Shown in pieces: positions 30,401-38,068 of a stretch of 64,000 bases of DNA. The stretch's first letter is position 1. Each line of letters starts with the position of its first letter. Origin of the DNA: Intrasporangiaceae bacterium (GTDB lineage: Bacteria; Actinomycetota; Actinomycetes; Actinomycetales; Dermatophilaceae); assembly GCA_021324575.1 (NCBI GenBank), contig JAJPIW010000099.1, forward strand, positions 20,066 through 84,065. The letters run 5' to 3'. The notes beneath the pieces are model-generated. The model made no database searches, was not told where the DNA came from, and saw only the letters and a program-made list of their open reading frames with translations. The translations under genes were made by a program, and so were the position numbers.

Positions 30401-30811
30401 TCAGCTGTCGCGGGTCGAGAGCACGCAGAACTCGTTGCCCTCAGGATCGGCGAGGACGGTCCACGACACGCCCTCCTGCTCGCTCTGCCCGATCTCGACG
30501 GGCGTCGCGCCGCGGGCGATGAGGGCGGCGACCTCGGCGTCGCGGTCCTGACTCGTGTGCGGGGCGAGGTCGATGTGCAACCGGTTCTTGAGGGTCTTGC
30601 CCTCGGGCACCGGGACGAAGGTGAGACCCAGCCCGGCCGCCGCCCACTTCGCCGGGTCGGTGATCGGGTCCTCGCTCATGCCCGGCGGGATGATCACCAC
30701 CTCGTGGTCGTCTTCGTAGACGATCCGGTAGTCAAGGGTCTCGGCCCACCAACGGGCCAGGGCAGCGACGTCGTGGCTGTCGACGACGACGGAGTACCAG
30801 CGAAGGCTCAT
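30401..30811 (-). CDS. VOC family (glyoxalase-like) protein
   Basis: 136 residues, a single glyoxalase-like domain. RWYSVVVDSHDVAALARWWA opens it, NRLHIDLAPHTSQDRDAEV supplies a conserved HID strand, and SWTVLADPEGNEFCVL closes it. It starts four bases after the menC stop and may be co-transcribed with menC. Function unknown. Confidence 0.8.
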   Translation of the reverse strand: MSLRWYSVVVDSHDVAALARWWAETLDYRIVYEDDHEVVIIPPGMSEDPITDPAKWAAAGLGLTFVPVPEGKTLKNRLHIDLAPHTSQDRDAEVAALIARGATPVEIGQSEQEGVSWTVLADPEGNEFCVLSTRDS

Positions 30812-30815
30812 GGGT

Positions 30816-31838
30816 TCACCGTATGCCGGGACCCGACAGTTCGGCGTGGGCAGCGGCGAGCCGATTGCGCCACCACACGACCCGGTCCGGCGCGGCCGCG
30901 AAGCGGGCCAACGCGTCCTCGTCCACCTCCAGGCGGTCGGCGTCGACACGGTGGAGCACCCCGCCGAGCGGGACGAGCGGCTGCCGAGCAACATCGCCGT
31001 CGAGCAGCGCGACCGTGCCGAGGCCGCAGGCGAACGGCAGGGCAGGCAGCGCCGACGCGAGCGCCACCCCGGCAGCCATCCCGACACTGGTGTCCAGGGC
31101 CGACGACACGACGGCCGGCAGCCCACAGTCCTCGACAACGGCGAGCGCGGCGCGGACCCCACCCAACGGCGCGACCTTGACGACGACGAGGTCCGCTGCC
31201 TCACGGCGGGCCACCTCCAGGGGGTCGCTCGCTCTGCGGATCGACTCGTCGGCCGCGACCGGCACGTCGACTCCGCCCCGCGCCAACCCGACCCGCAGCT
31301 CGCGCAGCTCCTCGACCGTCGCGCAGGGCTGCTCGGCGTACTCGAGTCCGTACGCCGCGAGTGCGCCGATGGCGTGCAGCGCGTCGTCGACCGACCAGCC
31401 GCCGTTGGCGTCGATCCGGATGCGCGCGGAAGGCCCCATCACGTCGCGGACGGCGGCCACCCGGTCCAGGTCGTCAGCCAGCACCTGGCCGCGCTCGGCG
31501 ACCTTGACCTTGGCGGTCGTGCAGCCGTCGAACCGGGCGACGACCCCTGCCACCGCATCAGCCCCCACCGCGGGGACGGTCGCGTTGACCGGCACGTCGT
31601 CGCGGACGCCCGTCGGCCACCCGGCATACGCGCTCTCGATCGCCGAGGCGAGCCATTGCGAGGCCTCGGCCGGCTGGTACTCGAGGAACGGGCCGAACTC
31701 ACCCCAGCCCACGGGGCCACGCACGAGTCCCACCTCGCGCATGGTGATCCCCCGGAAGGGCACCCGCAGCGGGATCGACACCACCCGCAGCGAGGTCAGC
31801 AGCTCACCGAGCGGCGGCAGGTCAGGGTGGGTGGTCAC
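30816..31838 (-). CDS. menC: o-Succinylbenzoate synthase
   Basis: 340 residues, enolase superfamily. It dehydrates SHCHC to o-succinylbenzoate. The catalytic KxK is in TAKVKVAERG near residue 110, and the metal ligands lie in RIDANGGWS, EYAEQPC and PVAADES. The opposite lysine is in VVVKVAPLGG. The GTG at 31838 is the best start with MTTHPDLPPLGELLTSLR in homologous position. It is separated from menD by four unrelated genes. Confidence 0.95.
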   Translation of the reverse strand: MTTHPDLPPLGELLTSLRVVSIPLRVPFRGITMREVGLVRGPVGWGEFGPFLEYQPAEASQWLASAIESAYAGWPTGVRDDVPVNATVPAVGADAVAGVVARFDGCTTAKVKVAERGQVLADDLDRVAAVRDVMGPSARIRIDANGGWSVDDALHAIGALAAYGLEYAEQPCATVEELRELRVGLARGGVDVPVAADESIRRASDPLEVARREAADLVVVKVAPLGGVRAALAVVEDCGLPAVVSSALDTSVGMAAGVALASALPALPFACGLGTVALLDGDVARQPLVPLGGVLHRVDADRLEVDEDALARFAAAPDRVVWWRNRLAAAHAELSGPGIR

Positions 31839-31859
31839 CGTCGCAGGCTACCCAGCGCA

Positions 31860-32792
31860 TCAGAACCACTCCTCTGGCGGCAGATCCGCCGCCGGAGCCC
31901 TGCCCACGGCCAGCTCGGTGGCCAGGTCGGCGGCCAGCTCGGCGGCCTCGGCCAGGGCCAGGTCGCGGGCCGTGACGAGCTCGCGCCGGAACGTCGAGAC
32001 GAGGAGGTCGGCGTGACCGAGCACGGGGACATCCGGCGCCCCTCGCGGCCGCGTGTCGTACCACCAGGCGTGGCCGCCGACGACGGACACGATGCTGCTG
32101 GACCGGGACGACGGTGGGGACTTCAGTTCGAACGCCTCGGTGACGGATCGGCTGAGCAGTGGTCGGTCCGCGCCGATCAGGTTGCTGGCCCGCCCCACGG
32201 CATGGAACAGCCCGCCGGCGATGAGATCGTCGCGCTCGCTGCGGGCCAGGTACTGGCGGTCGGCCGCGAGGAGGTACCGCATCAGTCGCCGGGTGGCGGT
32301 CCGCAGCTCAACCATGGGCTGCCCCTCGACCAGGCGCCCGAGCGCCCGCGCGACGAGGGCGTCAATGGCCAGCAGTCTCGGGACGTCGACGTCGCGAAAG
32401 GCTGAGCAGTCCAGCTCCTCGGCCGGCAGGGGAAGGTCGTCGAGCGCCAGCAGCGCCTCACGTCCACCGACGACCCGGTCCAGCCAGCGCAGCATCGGCT
32501 CGTGGTGGGGCGGCGGCGCCGTCTGGACGTATTCGACCCGAGGTGGCCGACGTGCGGCGCCGAGGTCCTGCGCGACGCGCTCGTAGCCGCTGCCCCGGAC
32601 CGGCCGCCGTCGGCTGTCCACCAGCTCGCCTTCGACGAACACGACCTCGGTCAGCATCCCGAGGTCGTCACCCGACGGGCCCTCGTCGTACCAGCGGTCG
32701 GCGTCGTCGTCTGCGTAGCCCTCGACCAGGCTGTCGGCGCGCCAGCGCGCGGACGGCTCCGGGACGGCATACGGCCGGAATCGCTCGGACAT
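31860..32792 (-). CDS. Conserved hypothetical protein
   Basis: 310 residues, not recognised. No signal peptide, membrane helix or known motif is visible. The N terminus is acidic and Tyr/Trp-rich (SLVEGYADDDADRWYDEG). The middle is helical (VPRLLAIDALVARALGRLVE). A basic helix, ATRRLMRYLLAADRQYLAR, precedes a C-terminal helical stretch rich in Ala and Leu. The ATG at 32792 has GGAG six bases upstream; an in-frame ATG at 32804 is weaker. The 184-base divergent gap carries copy 2 of the CTGTGGA motif. Coding character is good. Confidence 0.65.
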   Translation of the reverse strand: MSERFRPYAVPEPSARWRADSLVEGYADDDADRWYDEGPSGDDLGMLTEVVFVEGELVDSRRRPVRGSGYERVAQDLGAARRPPRVEYVQTAPPPHHEPMLRWLDRVVGGREALLALDDLPLPAEELDCSAFRDVDVPRLLAIDALVARALGRLVEGQPMVELRTATRRLMRYLLAADRQYLARSERDDLIAGGLFHAVGRASNLIGADRPLLSRSVTEAFELKSPPSSRSSSIVSVVGGHAWWYDTRPRGAPDVPVLGHADLLVSTFRRELVTARDLALAEAAELAADLATELAVGRAPAADLPPEEWF

Positions 32793-32876
32793 CGTTGGCT
32801 CCATCTCCCGGCCCGCCCTGGGCCGCTGCACACAGCCTGACTCCGAGCCCCGACAGGGCACATCACCGAACCTTCA

Positions 32877-32914
32877 GGCTGTGGACGACGCGACCGATGT
32901 CATGGGTCTGTGGA
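32877..32914. repeat. Intergenic CTGTGGA motif pair, copy 2
   Basis: Same spacing as 29583-29620: GGCTGTGGA, 12 bases, TGTCATGGG, one base, CTGTGGA. The last part also reads TGTGGACAA, a DnaA-box sequence. It lies in the divergent gap between the hypothetical gene and the MmcQ/YjbR gene. Confidence 0.5.
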
Positions 32915-32976
32915 CAACCCGCACGGACAACCCGCACCGGGACGGACCTGTCGGAGGCCGGTGCGAGACTCGCGCC

Positions 32977-33525
32977 ATGACCACCGCCGACGCCGTGCTC
33001 GCTGTCGGCCGCGCCCTGCCGCGAACCCGTGAGCAGGTGGTCCGCAGCCGGCTCAAGCTGAAGATCGGGTCGATCGTCTATGTCGCCTTCTCGGCCGACG
33101 AGCGCGACATCGGGTTCGGCTTCCCCAAGGTGGAGCGCGACGACCTCGTCGCGGGCCGACCCGACACCTTCTTCCTCCCACCCACGGGCGACCTGCGGTA
33201 CCAGTGGGTCTGCGCGCACCTCGCCCGTCTCGACGACCAGGAGATGCGCGAGCTGGTCACCGACGCCTGGCGGATGTGCGTGCCCCGGATGCTCCACGAC
33301 CTGCCCGACCTCCCTACACCGGCCGCCGAAGCCTGGGACGCGATCGACGCCGGCGACTGGGCCGCGGCGAGACCGCTGCTCCACCCGTATCTGCGCTTCG
33401 ACGACGGCGGCACCTCGATCCGTGGCCGAACCCACCTGGCCCGGCACCTCGCGGAGCACCCGCGACCGCGTCCACCACGTGTGGTCGAGATCCGCGACGG
33501 CCGGATCTACCGCTGGGTCCGCTGA
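32977..33525 (+). CDS. MmcQ/YjbR-like domain protein with SnoaL-like C terminus
   Basis: 182 residues. Residues about 1-115 match the MmcQ/YjbR (CyaY-like fold) family, with a strand pattern KLKIGSIVYVAFSADERDIG, GFGFPKVERDD and a C-terminal helix MRELVTDAWRMCVP. Residues about 120-180 (AIDAGDWAAARPLLHPYLRF, IRGRTHLARHLAEHP, EIRDGRIYRW) look like part of a SnoaL/NTF2-type fold, an unusual pairing. The function of either domain here is unknown. The gene ends two bases before the VapB operator. Confidence 0.65.
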   Translation: MTTADAVLAVGRALPRTREQVVRSRLKLKIGSIVYVAFSADERDIGFGFPKVERDDLVAGRPDTFFLPPTGDLRYQWVCAHLARLDDQEMRELVTDAWRMCVPRMLHDLPDLPTPAAEAWDAIDAGDWAAARPLLHPYLRFDDGGTSIRGRTHLARHLAEHPRPRPPRVVEIRDGRIYRWVR

Positions 33526-33526
33526 A

Positions 33527-33572
33527 CATCACGTGGTGCATCACTACTTGCATCTTGATGCACCATGTGATG
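33527..33572 (+). promoter_or_regulatory. VapBC autoregulatory operator
   Basis: Arms CATCACGTGGTGCATCA (33527-33543) and TGATGCACCATGTGATG (33556-33572) pair at 16 of 17 positions around a 12-base spacer. The spacer itself contributes to a TGCATCTTGATGCA palindrome (33550-33563), giving several TGCATCA half-sites. It ends 10 bases before the antitoxin ATG, as expected for ribbon-helix-helix antitoxin autorepression. Confidence 0.8.
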
Positions 33573-33582
33573 CACTGATGAC

Positions 33583-33837
33583 ATGCGAACGACGGTCACC
33601 ATCCCCGACGACCTTCTGCGCGAGGCCAAGGTGCTGGCAGCCCGGGAGGACCGCACCGTCAGCAGCGTGCTCGAGCAGGCACTTCGAGCCCTTCTCACCG
33701 AGGCGGCGGAGGCCGACGAGCGCAGGCGGGCCGAGTTCACGCTGCCAGTCATCCACGGTGGCGGATGGCTGGTCGACCTCGACGACAAGGAGGCCCTCGC
33801 TGAGGCTTTGGGCGACAACGAGCCGCCATGGCGGTGA
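33583..33837 (+). CDS. VapB-type antitoxin (ribbon-helix-helix)
   Basis: 84 residues. The N terminus MRTTVTIPDDLLREAKVLAA is a ribbon-helix-helix DNA-binding fold: the TVTI strand pairs in the dimer to contact DNA. Residues 45-84 form the toxin-binding tail, ending DLDDKEALAEALGDNEPPWR. It overlaps the toxin gene by 10 bases. It should bind the palindrome immediately upstream. Confidence 0.9.
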   Translation: MRTTVTIPDDLLREAKVLAAREDRTVSSVLEQALRALLTEAAEADERRRAEFTLPVIHGGGWLVDLDDKEALAEALGDNEPPWR

Positions 33838-34262
33838 TTCTTGATGTCAACGTGTTCGTGTACGCCCTGGACGCCGACAGCCCGCATCACAGGCAAGCGC
33901 GGGCCTCTCTCTCCGGCGCGCTCACCGGGGACGATCCCGCCCTCCTGCTCGAAGAGACGCTGGTAGCGACCGCCCGGGTCATCACCCACCCACGCGTGCT
34001 GCGTTCACCGGCCACGCCGGCCACCGCGATGGCGATGATGGAGATCATCCGTGACGCCCCGAACGCGACCCTCCTTGTGCCACACCCTGGGACGTGGCAC
34101 CGGTTTGCCCAGACCGTGCAGGACTTGGGTCTGGCCGGCACCGATGTCCCTGATGCCTGGCTGGCAGCGGTGGCCGTCGAGCACGACGCCACGTTTGTCA
34201 CGTTCGACCGCGGCTTCCGCCGGTTCCCCGGACTGCGCCTCGAGCTGCTCGGTTCGGGCTGA
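33828..34262 (+). CDS. VapC-type PIN-domain ribonuclease toxin
   Basis: 144 residues. The PIN domain has its acidic metal site complete: D6 in ILDVNVFVYA, E42/E43 in LLEETL, D106/D109 in GTDVPDAWLA, and D127 in VTFDRGF. Such toxins cleave tRNA or rRNA and are held in check by VapB. The ATG overlaps vapB by 10 bases. A perfect hairpin made of two facing octamers follows the stop. RNA target unknown. Confidence 0.92.
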   Translation: MAVILDVNVFVYALDADSPHHRQARASLSGALTGDDPALLLEETLVATARVITHPRVLRSPATPATAMAMMEIIRDAPNATLLVPHPGTWHRFAQTVQDLGLAGTDVPDAWLAAVAVEHDATFVTFDRGFRRFPGLRLELLGSG

Positions 34263-34272
34263 GGCGCGCGAC

Positions 34273-34297
34273 CGGCATACGACCTGCTCGTATGCCG
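34273..34297 (+). terminator. Hairpin after vapC built from facing octamers
   Basis: CGGCATACGA (34273-34282), loop CCTGC, TCGTATGCCG (34288-34297): perfect 10-bp arms. It starts 10 bases after the vapC stop. It is made of one octamer in each orientation, the arrangement seen for uptake-sequence terminators in Neisseria and Haemophilus. Confidence 0.65.
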
Positions 34298-34322
34298 CGC
34301 GGCCGGCTGCACACGACCGCGT

Positions 34323-34328
34323 TAGTCT
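34323..34328 (+). promoter_or_regulatory. Possible leaderless -10 box for menB
   Basis: TAGTCT fits TANNNT and ends seven bases before the menB GTG. No ribosome site lies between, consistent with a leaderless transcript. Confidence 0.35.
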
Positions 34329-34335
34329 CCCCAGC

Positions 34336-35283
34336 GTGAGTGCACTGCCTGGCGTGAGCGAGACCTTCGACCCCGACGCGTGGGACGAGGTGCCCGGCTT
34401 CGAGGACCTCACCGACCTCACCTACCACCGCGCGCGCGGCCTCGGCGCGGTGCGGATCGCCTTCGACCGGCCCGAGGTGCTCAACGCGTTCCGGCCGCAT
34501 ACGGTCGACGAGCTGTACCGGACCCTCGACCACGCCCGTCGCACCCCCGACGTCGGCGCCGTCCTGCTCACCGGCAACGGCCCTACCCCTCGCGAGGGGC
34601 AGTCCGCGACGACGAACGGATGGGCGTTCTGCACCGGAGGCGACCAGCGGATCCGCGGCCGCAGCGGCTACCAGTACGCCGACGGCACCACCGCCGACAC
34701 CGTCGACGAGCGCCGGGTCAAGGCCGAGGGCGGCCGACTGCACATCCTGGAGGTCCAGCGCCTGATCCGGACCATGCCCAAGGTCGTCATCGCAGTCGTG
34801 GGCGGGTGGGCGGCCGGCGGCGGCCACTCCCTGCACGTCGTCTGCGACCTCACGATCGCCAGCCGGGAGAACGCCCGGTTCAAGCAGACCGACGCCGACG
34901 TGGGCTCCTTCGACGCCGGCTACGGGAGCGCCTACCTGGCCAAGATGGTCGGCCAGAAGTTCGCCCGCGAGATCTTCTTCCTCGGCCGCGCCTACACCGC
35001 CGAGGACATGCATCGGATGGGCGCGGTCAACCTGGTCGCGGACCACGCCGACCTGGAGGCCACCGCGCTGGAGGTCGCCCGCGAGATCATGGGCAAGTCG
35101 CCGCAGGCCCAGCGGATGCTCAAGTTCGCGTTCAACCTGCTCGACGACGGGCTCATGGGCCAGCAGGTCTTCGCCGGCGAGGCCACCCGCCTGGCCTACA
35201 TGACCGACGAGGCCGTCGAGGGCCGCGACCAGTTCCTCGAGAAGCGAGACCCCGACTGGTCACCTTTTCCCTGGTACTTCTGA
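34336..35283 (+). CDS. menB: 1,4-Dihydroxy-2-naphthoyl-CoA synthase
   Basis: 315 residues, crotonase family. It closes the naphthoquinone ring from o-succinylbenzoyl-CoA. FDRPEVLNAFRPHTVDELYR opens the fold, WAFCTGGDQRIRG and VVGGWAAGGGHSLHVVCDL form the oxyanion hole, DADVGSFDAGYGSAYLAKMV carries the catalytic aspartate, and EKRDPDWSPFPWYF is the MenB-specific C terminus. GTG at 34336 is supported by the conserved beginning and by a -10-like box seven bases upstream. Length matches the mycobacterial enzyme. Confidence 0.96.
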   Translation: MSALPGVSETFDPDAWDEVPGFEDLTDLTYHRARGLGAVRIAFDRPEVLNAFRPHTVDELYRTLDHARRTPDVGAVLLTGNGPTPREGQSATTNGWAFCTGGDQRIRGRSGYQYADGTTADTVDERRVKAEGGRLHILEVQRLIRTMPKVVIAVVGGWAAGGGHSLHVVCDLTIASRENARFKQTDADVGSFDAGYGSAYLAKMVGQKFAREIFFLGRAYTAEDMHRMGAVNLVADHADLEATALEVAREIMGKSPQAQRMLKFAFNLLDDGLMGQQVFAGEATRLAYMTDEAVEGRDQFLEKRDPDWSPFPWYF

Positions 35284-35310
35284 AGGCCCGGGCCCCCGCC
35301 CACGACGAGC

Positions 35311-35358
35311 GATCACGACATGCGGAGTCCGGCTCGGGGACCCCCGCGTGTCGTGATC
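35311..35358. terminator. Hairpin between convergent menB and hemerythrin-like gene
   Basis: Arms GATCACGACATGCGG (35311-35325) and CCGCGTGTCGTGATC (35344-35358) match at 14 of 15 positions and enclose 18 bases that can pair further. It lies about 30 bases after the menB stop and can serve both strands. Confidence 0.65.
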
Positions 35359-35411
35359 ACTCGATCGCGCCGCCGGCCGGCGCCGGCTAGAACCCCGCCC
35401 GAGCTCGCTCC

Positions 35412-35888
35412 TCAGCCGGAGCCACCGATGTCCCAGTCGTATGCCGCGTAGACCAGGTCCGACCCGAGCTGTCGGTGCCTGACGAGGCGTCCCATGAGTG
35501 CCGTGACGTCCTCCCGGAACGCCACCGGGTCGGGAATCGGCCCCTCGGCCTCGAGGATCCCGAGGAACGTGGCCACGCACGCCGACACCTCGATGTGCTC
35601 GGCGGTCATTCGCTCGACGGAGCCGGCCAGGTGCGGAGCGGAGGCGAGAATGCCGGCATACCAACCGTTCTCGCCTTCGGTCAGGGCGCGGTGATGACGG
35701 AAGTCGTGGGCCAGCTCGGCCATCGCCGCAAGGACCCTCTGGCGCCAGTGCGGCACCTGCAGCGGGTGGCCCAGGGCGTCGTCGACGGCGAAGACGGCAT
35801 CGGCCATCTGCGCCCGGTGCGCCCGGACCTGCTCGACGTGGGCTCGCATCTCGGGTGCCACCGCCAGGGAACTTCGATTCGCCTCCAT
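35412..35888 (-). CDS. Hemerythrin-like (HHE domain) protein
   Basis: 158 residues, all-helical. Regularly spaced histidines and acids (HVEQVRAHR, LAHDFRHHRALTEGENG, MTAEHIEVS, LVRHRQLGSDLVYAAYDWDIGG) suggest a four-helix hemerythrin-like domain that could bind a di-iron centre or haem. The ligand set is not fully canonical, so the call is tentative. ATG at 35888. It is convergent with menB and divergent from the PPOX gene. Confidence 0.55.
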   Translation of the reverse strand: MEANRSSLAVAPEMRAHVEQVRAHRAQMADAVFAVDDALGHPLQVPHWRQRVLAAMAELAHDFRHHRALTEGENGWYAGILASAPHLAGSVERMTAEHIEVSACVATFLGILEAEGPIPDPVAFREDVTALMGRLVRHRQLGSDLVYAAYDWDIGGSG

Positions 35889-35960
35889 GCCGAGCCGCCT
35901 CTCACTCGCCGTGCCACGCCGCCACCTCCCATGGTGCGCCAGCGAACCGGATCCGTCCAC

Positions 35961-35990
35961 CGGGCGAACGGGCGAACGGGCGAACGGGCG
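35961..35990. repeat. 8-bp tandem repeat CGGGCGAA, 3.75 units
   Basis: Units at 35961, 35969 and 35977 are identical, followed by a partial CGGGCG. It lies in the divergent gap between the hemerythrin-like gene and the PPOX gene, 41 bases before the latter's GTG, where a length change could alter promoter spacing. Confidence 0.75.
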
Positions 35991-36030
35991 CGATGTCCCG
36001 CGCAGCCATCCGGTGCGCGAAGATGGCACG

Positions 36031-36450
36031 GTGAGCGACGACACCCTCCGCGACCTGCTCGGCACGCACGGCAACGGCGGTCTCGTGGCGCTCAAGCGCG
36101 ACGGCCGGCCCCAGATCTCCACCGTCTCCTACGCCTACGACCGTGACCGCGACCTGATCCGCGTCTCGGTCACCGCCGACCGGGCCAAGACGGCCAACCT
36201 GCGCCGTGACCCACGGGCCAGCCTCTACGTCACCGGCAACCGCGGCTGGGCGTATGCCGTGGCCGAGGCCCGGGCAGAGCTGATGCCGACCGCGGCGAGC
36301 ACCGACGACGCGAGTGTCGAGGAGCTCGTCGACATCTACCGCGCCATCGGCGGAGAGCACCCGGACTGGGACGAGTACCGCCGCGCGATGGTCCAGGACG
36401 GGCGTGTCCCCCTGCTGCTCCACGTCGAGCGGGTCTACGGGCTGGCCTGA
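36031..36450 (+). CDS. PPOX-class F420/FMN-dependent oxidoreductase
   Basis: 139 residues, split-barrel flavin-binding fold. LLGTHGNGGLVALKRDGRPQ and STVSYAYDRDRDLIRVSV open the barrel, ADRAKTANLRRDPRASLYV is the family signature, and PLLLHVERVYG ends it. It resembles the actinobacterial Rv1155 group that uses coenzyme F420. Starts at GTG 36031. It lies just upstream of the damaged acetyltransferase and menE. Confidence 0.85.
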   Translation: MSDDTLRDLLGTHGNGGLVALKRDGRPQISTVSYAYDRDRDLIRVSVTADRAKTANLRRDPRASLYVTGNRGWAYAVAEARAELMPTAASTDDASVEELVDIYRAIGGEHPDWDEYRRAMVQDGRVPLLLHVERVYGLA

Positions 36451-36904
36451 GGGCCGTCGTCGTACCACCCGCGGGCTTCGACCCGGACGCGTTGCAGCAC
36501 CTGGGAGTCGACGGCCTCGGAGCCGCGCACGCCCCTCACGTCATCACGGCTCTCGCCGGGCCGGGGGGGTCGACTGCCTCGACGCGATCCTCGTCAAGAC
36601 GGCGGCGCACGCCGACCCGTCCACCGAACGCCTCGTCGACCGCCCAGACCTCTCCGCCGACCGGAGCCGGGCACTGGTCACCGCTGGACGGGGTATCGGC
36701 GGCCTGACCGAGGTGGGCATCGAGACCGACGGGTCCGTCGACCCGCTCGACCTCCTGCGTGCGGCCGAGGCCGAGGTCCGGCCCGGTGAGCCGGTCCTCG
36801 CCGCCGTCGCCCCGGGCAATGCCCGGGCCCTGCGCACCTTCCTCGCGGCCGGCTACACCCCCCTCGGCAGCGTCCAGCTCGTCGTGCCACGATCGCTCCC
36901 GTGA
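36447..36904 (+). pseudogene. GNAT-like acetyltransferase, frameshifted in a G tract
   Basis: Two reading frames together make a GNAT-like protein. The first ends ...HVITALAGPGG at a run of seven G (36563-36569). The second continues VDCLDAILVKTAAHADPSTE to AVAPGNARALRTFLAAGYTP and a QLVVPRSLP end, the acetyl-CoA-binding part of the fold. One extra G would restore a single frame. The likely start is unclear; a CTG at 36447 overlaps the PPOX stop and TTG at 36492 is another option. The stop overlaps menE as GTGA, so the ancestral gene was part of the operon. It could be a true pseudogene, a slippage switch or a sequencing error. Confidence 0.6.
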
Positions 36905-38064
36905 CCCTGCGCCCGCTCCCCGTCGGCCCGGGGGCTGCAGCCCTGGACGTCCTCCCGGCGTTGCGCGCGGCGTTGGACGGCGGTCCGGCCCTCGTCCCGT
37001 ATGCCGCGGGCTCACCCCTCCCTGACCTCCCCGACCCGCTCGGCCCCCTCCCCGCCGGGCTGGCCCTGGTGGTGTCCACCTCCGGCTCGACCGGGAGCCC
37101 GAAGCGCGCCATGCTGACGGCCGGCGCCCTGCTCGCGAGCGCCACGGCGACCCATGAGGTTCTCGGCGGCCCCGGGTCCTGGCTGCTCTCCATGCCCGCC
37201 CAGCACATCGCCGGCCTGCAGGTCCTCATCCGGTCACTCGTCGCCGACACTGACCCGGGCGTCATGGACCTCGCCGACGGCTTCACACCGGCGCGTTTCG
37301 CCGCCGCCGCCGGGCAGCACGCCCGGACGAACCCCGGCGGCCGCCGCTACACCGCGCTCGTCCCCACCCAGGTCGCCCGGCTGCTCGACGACCCCGCGGC
37401 CACCGCCGCGCTCGCGGCCTACGAGGCGGTCCTCGTCGGCGGCGCCGGCACCCCTGCACCCGTTCGCGAGCGCGCCGAGCGCGCCGGCGTCCGGCTCGTC
37501 CCCACCTACGGCATGAGCGAGACGGCCGGTGGCTGCGTGTATGCCGGGCGCCCCCTTCCCGGAGCGAGCGTCCGGGTCGAGGACGGCCGGGTCCTCCTCG
37601 GCGGTGCCACCCTGGCCAGCGGCTACCTCGGCCGGCCCGACCTCACGGCCGCAGCCTTCTCCCAGGACGACAGCGGCGCCCGCTGGTTCCGCACCGACGA
37701 CGCCGGCCACCTGGACGCCGACGGCGAGCTGCACGTCGACGGCCGGCTCGACGACCTCATCAACACCGGCGGCTACAAGGTCTCCCCCCGCGTCGTGGAG
37801 GAGGCGATCCTCAGCCGACTGACCGGCATACGGGAGGTGGTGGTCGTCGGTGCACCCGACCCAAAGTGGGGCCAGACGGTCTGCGCAGCGATGGTGACCG
37901 AGCGCGCGGATCTGGCACGCGACACCCTCCGCGAGGCGCTGCGCGACGTCCTGCCCGCCCATGCCCTCCCGCAGCGGACCCGGGTCGTCGACGCCATCCC
38001 CCAGCGCGGGCCGGGCAAGCCCGACCGACGTGCCGTCACCGCGTGGTTCACCGTGGGACAATGA
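36901..38064 (+). CDS. menE: o-Succinylbenzoate-CoA ligase
   Basis: 387 residues, a compact adenylate-forming enzyme. TSGSTGSPKRAML is the ATP loop, PTYGMSETAGGCVY the substrate/adenylate motif, WFRTDDAG the ribose-binding aspartate, DDLINTGGYKVSP the hinge, and PQRGPGKPDRRAV holds the catalytic lysine. It activates o-succinylbenzoate for MenB. GTG at 36901 overlaps the preceding frame by four bases. The short N terminus is typical of actinobacterial MenE. Confidence 0.95.
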   Translation: MTLRPLPVGPGAAALDVLPALRAALDGGPALVPYAAGSPLPDLPDPLGPLPAGLALVVSTSGSTGSPKRAMLTAGALLASATATHEVLGGPGSWLLSMPAQHIAGLQVLIRSLVADTDPGVMDLADGFTPARFAAAAGQHARTNPGGRRYTALVPTQVARLLDDPAATAALAAYEAVLVGGAGTPAPVRERAERAGVRLVPTYGMSETAGGCVYAGRPLPGASVRVEDGRVLLGGATLASGYLGRPDLTAAAFSQDDSGARWFRTDDAGHLDADGELHVDGRLDDLINTGGYKVSPRVVEEAILSRLTGIREVVVVGAPDPKWGQTVCAAMVTERADLARDTLREALRDVLPAHALPQRTRVVDAIPQRGPGKPDRRAVTAWFTVGQ

Positions 38065-38068
38065 CCTC

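Noticed and set aside
32909..32917. DnaA-box sequence TGTGGACAA, suggesting an origin
   Set aside because: A single box without AT-rich DNA, dnaA, dnaN or a box cluster. It is better explained by the repeated CTGTGGA motif.
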